Shown here in pieces: positions 57,770 through 64,000 of a DNA stretch of 64,000 nt. Under the pieces are notes generated by a model. It was given only the letters and a program-made list of their open reading frames with translations, had not been told where the DNA came from and searched no databases. The position numbers and the translations under genes are program-made. Positions within the stretch are counted from its first letter, which is position 1; each line of letters starts with the position of its first letter. This stretch comes from Ophioderma brevispina (lineage: Eukaryota > Echinodermata > Ophiuroidea > Amphilepidida > Ophiodermatidae): the NCBI GenBank assembly GCA_023653785.1, contig JAMKCH010007144.1, positions 86,880 through 150,879 on the forward strand, written 5' to 3'.

Positions 57770-57960
57770 TCGTACAGTATCACTTATTGGCTCATACATT
57801 ATATAACATGATACAAGCTCTGAGAAAACCAATCAAAATAGACCTTCCATAAATCGGTATGTATACCGCCATTCTTTTCTTACCATGGCTTTGATTGGCT
57901 AAATACATCATATAACTGTCTGAATAACCAATCACATTCATCGGATGTGCCCAATGGGTT
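57770..57960. repeat. Dispersed repeat with CCAAT/ATTGG motifs, copy 1
   Basis: Shares AACCAATCAAAATAGACCTT and GATTGGCTAAATACATCATA with 61660-61830. ATTGGCT and AACCAATCA alternate in both orientations. Confidence 0.75.
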
Positions 57961-57972
57961 AATAATCTAATA

Positions 57973-58165
57973 GACCGTATTCAATAGCCAGCCATGTTGG
58001 TGGACAAGATAGACGCATTCCAGTACTACAATACATTCACCTGTCAATGATCCCTGTACAATCGCTAAACATGGATCGATTGACAGCTTAATGTATTGTA
58101 GTCCTGGAATGTATACATCTTGTGCACCAACATGTCTGGTGGCTGACGTCATATTGAATACGGTC
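57973..58165. mobile_element. 193-bp foldback MITE
   Basis: Nearly the whole element is one stem: left arm 57973-58053 and right arm 58073-58165, with GACCGTATTCAATA at both ends in inverse, plus CATGTTGGTG, ACAAGAT and CTACAATACATT. TA flanks both ends (57971-57972 and 58166-58167). Confidence 0.88.
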
Positions 58166-58639
58166 TATAGTGATCTAATAAACATGATAGAGTCCTACTC
58201 CTCACTTTTTGCCACTGGAGTGGTATATGGAACAATGCATTAGAAATGTTATTTTTGAATTTGCTTGAAATATCGGGTGTCCAAAAAGGTTACAGTGGAA
58301 AAAATATAATCACTGAAATATGGTGACACTTTCTCGGGAATTAATAACACACATTTCCTCTATCTAGATCTCTGCATAATTTCAGTTCATTATCTAACTT
58401 TTTACGAGGGAGATTCCAGGAAGGGACTTGTGATAAATGAACAAATTTATGCATCAAGTAACACTAGGGTTTGAGGTTTTATTCGCAGACTTGTGTTCTC
58501 CCATATTAGATCATGCATAATGTGTCCTCAAATTTCTGTTTTGTCTGGGAATAAGAATATTGTACGTTTTGCTATCATTTATTCCTTCCCAAGTAATATA
58601 ATACCGCATTTCTTTTTTGTAATTTATTTATGCGTGTAA
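58166..58639. other. No recognised feature
   Basis: AT-rich spacer upstream of the LINE. Confidence 0.5.
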
Positions 58640-59302
58640 GTATAAAACTCTAAATATATGGAATAACGAGATTGATAAAGGAAACTATTTTGATGCAGTT
58701 TTCGTTGATCTTAGGAAGGCATTTGATACGGTTAATCACAACTTACTCCTGAAGAAATTGAATTCCATGGGTATACAGGGCACTGAAAATAAATGGTTCC
58801 TTTCATACATGTCCGAACGTACACAGCATGTTATGATTAATAAAACCCTTTCCAAGTCAAGTATCATTATTATTCTTTTTATTATTTTATGAATAGTTTG
58901 CCAGATATACTGAAATACGCAACTGTTGATATGCACGCAGATGATACCCTAATTTATGCTTGTGACAAAGACGTTCATGTAATTGAAAAATGCCTGAAGG
59001 AAGATCTCAAGACCCTCAGTATTTGGCTCAATGAGAACCACATGAAGCAAATGTAAACAAGACAAAGGTTATGTTAATTGGTACAACTTTCAAAACCAAC
59101 CTCACTAATCATATTAATGTATCAATGGACAATGTCGAGATTGAAAATGTTAATTCATTTTGATACCTGGGAATTAATTGTAACTTAAAATGGCAAGATC
59201 ATTTAAAGAGCGTTTGTAACAAAGTATGTACAAGTATTGCTATCATGAGAAGAGTTAAACCATTCGTTCCAAAAAAAATCTTTGATCACAATTTAAAACA
59301 CA

Positions 59303-59761
59303 ATGGTCCTACCATACTTTGATTATGCCACCACTGTATGGAGCAGCAATGGCGAGACTAATATTAATAAACTTCAAAAATTGCAAAATATGGCAATGAG
59401 AGTTATTTTGGGTGCCCCCTATAGAACACATATCAATGATATGCTCCAGGCATTGGGGTTCATGAGTATTAGAGATCGTATAACCTGCGCAAATGGCTGT
59501 ATGATGTATAAGATTATTAATAATATGGCACCAAGTTACTTCGATAATAACTTCCAACATCTTAGTGACTTCTATAAAGTAAGCACAAGGAACAGTAGGT
59601 CCGGTCAACTGTTTGTTCCAATGTATAAGACTAATTATGGTAAAAATTCATTTCTATGTAAAGGTGCAGTCAATTGGAATGCTATATCACAAGATATTCG
59701 ACAATCTGCAACATTGGTGTCATTCAAAACCAAATTCAAACAATTGTTACCTATCAAGTGA
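59303..59761 (+). pseudogene. LINE reverse transcriptase C-terminal domain fragment
   Basis: The longest intact frame of the LINE, 152 residues, starting at an internal methionine. Motifs are those found after the RT palm/thumb in Jockey/CR1-group elements: FDYATTVWSS, QNMAMRVILGAPYRTH, LQALGFMSIRDRI, and a closing KGAVNWNAISQDIR..SFKTKFKQLL. It lacks the catalytic residues and cannot act alone. Confidence 0.9.
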
Positions 59762-60199
59762 ACATAAGTGGATGTTTTTATAATACTTTGTACACAGAGA
59801 ACTGGTAACAATCATTTTTGTGGGCGTTGACTTGATCTTCATGGCGGTTTAATGTGTGATTTACCAAATTCTTAATAATTTTAGTTTAATTCATGTGGAT
59901 CTTTCTAATTATGGGATTTGCGCTTACATGACATGTGGAGTTTACATGTTTATCTGTGTACAATTCTATACTCAATTCGGTGGTACTCTGTAGTGCTTAA
60001 AATCATGTATTTTTTAACAATGTAAATTTATGTATTTCGTTTCAATTTTGTCATATGTTGTTGATAGCTATATATTATTCAATTTTAATGATGCATATAC
60101 TTTTTTTAAAAATGTCTTATGTATATTGTACTTTAATGCGTTCACATGGCCCTACTGAAAATCAACCCTGCTGAGTAGGTTACCCTGTCAAAATATGGT

Positions 60200-60202
60200 T
60201 AA

Positions 60203-60237
<35 letters not shown>

Positions 60238-60240
60238 ATA
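60200..60240 (+). repeat. AAAT tail of the LINE
   Basis: About ten AAAT units forming the 3' tail of the element above. Confidence 0.9.
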
Positions 60241-61659
60241 GTAGAGTCCCAGCCCACAGAACATGCTTTTCTTTAAAGAAACGTACTTTTTGGAATAATG
60301 ACTACTATTCATAATTATTGACAATTTCAGCAAAATGTTATCTTAACTTGTTACTTGAATTAACTAAACCGGTGAACTTGTTGTACCTCGGAGTAACGGG
60401 AACAAGGGGGTTTCCTCCGTCGACGAAAAAAAAACCACTCAAATGAATGACCAAGAGGCTTCGATTAATTGTAGCCCTTGAGCTCTTTTTAGTAATTGGG
60501 GCCGTCCAAATTTCCATGATTATCATGTTTTAATGAGTCCAAGTGCCGAAAAATATCGGATCCAAAACATGATAATCATAAAATCTGACGATTTACGCCC
60601 AAACTTTATTGGTCTCGCTATGAGTTTTAAAATATTGGGCTCGACTGCGTCTCGCCCCATATATTTTTGCAACTCATAGCTGGACCAATAAATTTGGGCT
60701 CAATCGGTCCAATTTTATATGAATGTTGGTACTAATAAGATATTAATAGAAAAAGAAGACCCGTGGATGTTTTGTTAGCAAAAATTACACAAAAACGTTG
60801 GCAATGCGGAACCAAGAATAACATGAACTTTATTCGTACTTTTTAGTGATTATATAACGCAATCACTGACCGTATGTATAACAGGCCGTATTGTTATTTA
60901 AGAAATGCCCTAGCCTATTATCATGATGGCTGTAACGAAATAATGAATTATCTCCTCACAATTAGGCCTATAATAAACACTTAATTTATATTGAAGTAAT
61001 GTTGTAATAACAAGGCCATCTGGCCATGTAATGTATGTTGGCCAAATAATTTTTCAACAAGACATGTTTTGTTACCGTGTAATTAACGCCAACGATCACC
61101 TAAAGCATTTTAATTACCAATGTCAGTTTTAATGAATTCTGTCGCAGTTACACATTTTTCACCGTCCACAATGAATCACAGCGTATAACGGATGTGCTTA
61201 GCGCGGGCTTTATTAAATAAGTCTTTCAAGTTCACAACCTGCACTTTTGGTTTCGAAAATTTCAACGTCCAAATGTTATACACGCGTCACAGTGCTGGCG
61301 TGGTAATTATTACTGGCTATATAAGTAGAAACAAAAGAAATGTTGCCATACATTCATTAGGCAAGGATGACTAGCTGTGACTGTTCAGTACATGTAAACA
61401 TTCTGTGATCAAATTACTTCTTTTCATAAAAAGTATTGCGTAACTTTTTTTTTCTAACTAATTGTTAGAATGCAAAGGTTACTAAATTGTATTGAATTAT
61501 TACTACAGTAAATCGGTGGGTAAAAAATACAACCTTAACTAACCTATCAACTATCCAATCGCTTGATATAAGTTTATCTAGATTGGGTAATCATTTCCTA
61601 CAAATTGTGTTTTTGCCCAATTTGGATAGAATTTTTACCTTGAGTGGTTAACTAAGTAC
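60241..61659. other. No recognised feature
   Basis: A weak inverted pair, AACATGATAATCATAAAA (60565) and ATGATTATCATGTTTTA (60516), surrounds a short stretch. Otherwise AT-rich without genes. Confidence 0.4.
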
Positions 61660-61830
61660 GACCTACCACAGACAGTATCTCTGATTGGCTCATTACATGA
61701 TATAGCTTGATATAACATCGGAGTAACCAATCAAAATAGACCTTCTTATTTTTTTCTTACCATGTCTCTGATTGGCTAAATACATCATATAACCCTATTT
61801 ATTAACTAATGAAATCGGCCCGTACATCTC
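61660..61830. repeat. Dispersed repeat with CCAAT/ATTGG motifs, copy 2
   Basis: Counterpart of 57770-57960 in the same orientation, without the adjacent foldback element. Confidence 0.75.
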
Positions 61831-61899
61831 AGTAAGTTACATCCCAGGATTGGGTAAACGTTATCAAACATTTTAACAGCGACACTTAATACAACAAGA

Positions 61900-62525
61900 A
61901 ACATGTTGGTGCTGGGCACCAATGTATGCCCCGCGCAATGGCAGAATTATTTAAAACATCCGAAAATAATTGAGAGATAAATAACATTTTCCAAACAAAA
62001 CAATGCTAGTGTATGTGACTTTTATTGAAAACTGATGGTATAAATAGTGGTATCGTAAACTTAACTCAAGTTCCCTATACTCTTGTTCAAGTTTACTGTA
62101 GTACCTAAATAATCAACTCGACCATCGTAACTGATGTCAGCTGTCAAGAAATTGTCAATATTTCTGAATATGCAATGATATAACCAGGCACTGCTGGCAC
62201 TTCGCCCAACTGGCCTGATATTTGACCCCACTTAAACACGTGGAAATAGAACCTTGTACAGATCCAATATAAATTTGTATAAAACACTGAAAATACAATC
62301 TATCTCACACTGTATCAACATTTTACTTACACAAAAACTATTTTGTGTTTGCATAAATATTTATGCCATGTTCATCACAACCATTACGTAATTTAGCACT
62401 ATTCATCATTTTCAATTGTCATGAAAAATTGTTATGACCAAGGCTCTTCATGCTTCAATACAGCAAAAACCCCATGTCTGTCAAGTTATTCCACATCTAT
62501 AGCCCCGCGCTCCCGCGCGGGGCAA
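61900..62525. repeat. Paired GC-rich hairpins in AT-rich DNA
   Basis: TTGGTGC-TG-GGCACCAA (about 61907-61923) is followed by GCCCCGCGC at 61928-61936. A perfect GCCCCGCGC-TCCC-GCGCGGGGC hairpin sits at 62502-62523. Possibly the two ends of a decayed foldback element; the AT-rich interior has no gene. Confidence 0.5.
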
Positions 62526-62749
62526 TAATGTTCTTAATCTGGTGTAAAGAAACTGAGTGTCCCCATGAGAGAGTGTCCTAGCTACCATAGCAACATGTAC
62601 GGAATAAACCGTGACCTTGTAGACGAGGCCATTTGGGTACAGTGCTGAAACAAATGATGCATACAGCACTCAATGGAGACCACAATAGACAGATGGGTGG
62701 TAGGACATTCAGTCACACGGACACTGTATTATATGACACCGCCGACCTG

Positions 62750-62935
62750 TTTAGAAGTTTTCATAGTCCGCCGGACTCATATAATCCACCTACAACGGTA
62801 AAGAATAGGGCACTCGATTCAGTGACTCTTCACGCAACATTATATTGTTTCACGCTGTATTCCGTTGTCGTCTCTGGAGTCTATATCGACTATGAAATGG
62901 CTCCAAGCGGACTATATCTCCTTTTACACCGGCAT
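62750..62935. mobile_element. Short inverted-repeat element (MITE-like), copy 2
   Basis: Shares GATTCAGTGACTCTTCACGC-like, ACGCAACATTA and TTCCGTTGTCGTCT with 1069-1135, and has the same kind of mirrored ends (CATAGTCCGCCGGACTC on the left, CGGACTATATCTCCTTTTAC and CACCGG on the right). The 101-codon frame 62633-62938 crosses it and is chance. Confidence 0.6.
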
Positions 62936-63280
62936 TAATAGCTATTAATTCTGGTCTTGTCTTTTTATGTGTGTGGTTTCGTTCTTATTTCGCTACATGT
63001 ACATGACAAAAAAAGGTTGCGTAACACGTTGTTAAAATGATTTTATTTTATCGTTTGTTGGTTTATTTGTTGATTAAAAGTTATTCAACATGAAGAAAAT
63101 CTGGAATTATGTAAAAATTTAAAAAAATTCCCAACATTGAGCAAGACGTCAAATTGTTGCACGTTGACGTTGAAGGAAAATCAGGTAATAGTCCCCGGTA
63201 ATAGTTGGCATTAAGTTATACACGTGTGAAATTTTATAGGCAGCCGTGGTCCCAAACTACCGATTTCCGCCACAACCGTC
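62936..63280. other. No recognised feature
   Basis: AT-rich spacer. Confidence 0.5.
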
Positions 63281-63388
63281 ATGGCCGAACATCGTGGCGT
63301 TCACCGTGCAAGAGCTGCTCAACTGAGATCTCAACCTAAAAAGATAGATCGTGGTCTCTATTTAAACAGATTGGCGAATGACGAATGA
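63281..63388 (+). CDS. Possible 35-codon small frame or first exon
   Basis: ATG in a good animal context (CCGTCATGG) opens 35 codons, basic and hydrophilic (HRGVHRARAAQLRSQPKK, then LYLNRLANDE), in a locally GC-richer patch (63240-63360). No family recognised. It could be a microprotein, an upstream frame, the start of a spliced gene that leaves the window, or chance. Confidence 0.2.
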   Translation: MAEHRGVHRARAAQLRSQPKKIDRGLYLNRLANDE

Positions 63389-64000
63389 TAGCATGAGATA
63401 TGTAAATACAAAGCAAATGTGTATCTATTAATCTGTTAAAACCTTTAGGGAGCATACCCCGGTGATGTCGTGTCTATAAGATGTGTGAGCGTTCTTGAGA
63501 CTTGAGCTTCTGCTTGCAAGGCGCCTATTACTTTCTTTGTTGAAATGAAACGGAAAAGTAGAAACGCAACACGCCTTAACTTCACATGTTTAAAATCAAG
63601 CCCATTTGTACACATATGACTATTCTGTTTATTATCTAGTGAAACACTTCACTGTAATACACAATTTTAGTAGTAGAATCGGTAGTAATTGATGTTATTG
63701 GTGAGAATTACTCGTTTTGTTATGATTTGAAATCGTAAACAGTCCAGAACTATTTGTATTCAACAGGTCGTCTGACCACAACTACAACGAATCGAATGGA
63801 AACATTGCAATGACGTGGGCACAGCGCGCCACTTTACTTTTCCAAACTGCAACTAACACTAATTTCGCTTATTTATTTAAAAAAAAGGCAAGCAAACAAA
63901 AATTTTTCTTCAAAACTTACCGGCTCTGTAAGTAACAAACAAGTAGAGTATTATTTCACCAAATATATGCTCCTATGGTCTTTCCTTTTGTAGCAGTTGT
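63389..64000. other. No recognised feature
   Basis: AT-rich to the end of the window. No gene or repeat recognised. Confidence 0.45.

Larger units (their letters stand above)
58640..60240 (+). mobile_element. 5'-truncated Jockey/CR1-type LINE with internal deletion
   Basis: Frameshifted pieces encode the reverse transcriptase: FVDLRKAFDTVNH (58695-58740), then after a gap MNSLPDILKYATVDMHADDTLIYA (58890-58965), KCLKEDLKTLSIWLNENH, and the C-terminal 152-residue frame at 59303-59761 (LPYFDYATTVWSS, LQKLQNMAMRVI, FLCKGAVNWNAI). The block that normally carries the GxPQGSxLGP motif is missing, apparently deleted near 58860-58885, and the first residue of the YADD site is H. The 3' untranslated part ends in TGGTTAATAAATAAAT repeats. 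It cannot be active. Confidence 0.92.

Noticed and set aside
62633..62938. 101-codon plus frame
   Set aside because: Crosses the edge of the inverted-repeat element at 62750-62935; the related copy at 1008 is not open.

Overview
The window looks like gene-poor, AT-rich nuclear DNA from an animal, most likely a marine invertebrate and plausibly a deuterostome. The evidence is decayed CR1/L2/Jockey-type LINE reverse transcriptases, tRNA-headed SINEs, Tc1/mariner-type and TTAA-type inverted-repeat elements, many foldback elements, and microsatellites. I found no intact host protein-coding gene, no rRNA, no free-standing tRNA, no CRISPR and no operon-like layout. Most open frames are short, cross repeat boundaries, or are low complexity. 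The species call is inference only.

Layout. 1-8.4 kb: mostly unrecognised DNA, a short inverted-repeat element whose relative lies at the other end of the window, a very young 0.95-kb tandem duplication (5.5-7.6 kb) and two repeat copies that each start with a perfect 26-bp palindrome (7.8-8.6 kb). 8.66-33.2 kb: three tandem paralogous units of one ~5-kb sequence. Unit A is 8660-13690. Unit B/C is 15778-20158 plus 29389-30121 plus 32781-32835. Unit D is a fragment at 32840-33155. Comparing units shows where other elements went in: a 344-bp TTAA element, a 266-bp element with TGTTG repeats, an ~1.1-kb insertion carrying a possible death-fold fragment, a 9.23-kb TTAA-flanked element with ~108-bp terminal inverted repeats, and a 2.66-kb insertion with CTAG repeats. 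A tRNA-derived SINE family has three copies here, one of them split by an 878-bp Tc1/mariner-like element.

33.2-45 kb: a GTCCCGCCGAA-ended repeat family, an extremely G-rich minisatellite (34.1-34.65 kb), an inverted repeat pair (37.6/41.6 kb), a possible decayed coding fragment (40.1 kb), and CATA microsatellites. 45-64 kb: a three-level nest of elements (45.7-47.75 kb), several foldback elements (51.1, 53.3, 54.8, 58.0 kb), a 1.06-kb Tc1-like element (56.1 kb), and a 5'-truncated, internally deleted LINE (58.6-60.24 kb).

The features do not work together as a pathway. They record serial transposition into a tandem segmental duplication, and the paralogous empty sites let element ends be set from the sequence itself. 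The strongest candidate for something undescribed is the 9.23-kb TTAA element at 20159-29388, with its private CCATGG arrays and a hydrophobic open frame running out into its left inverted repeat.
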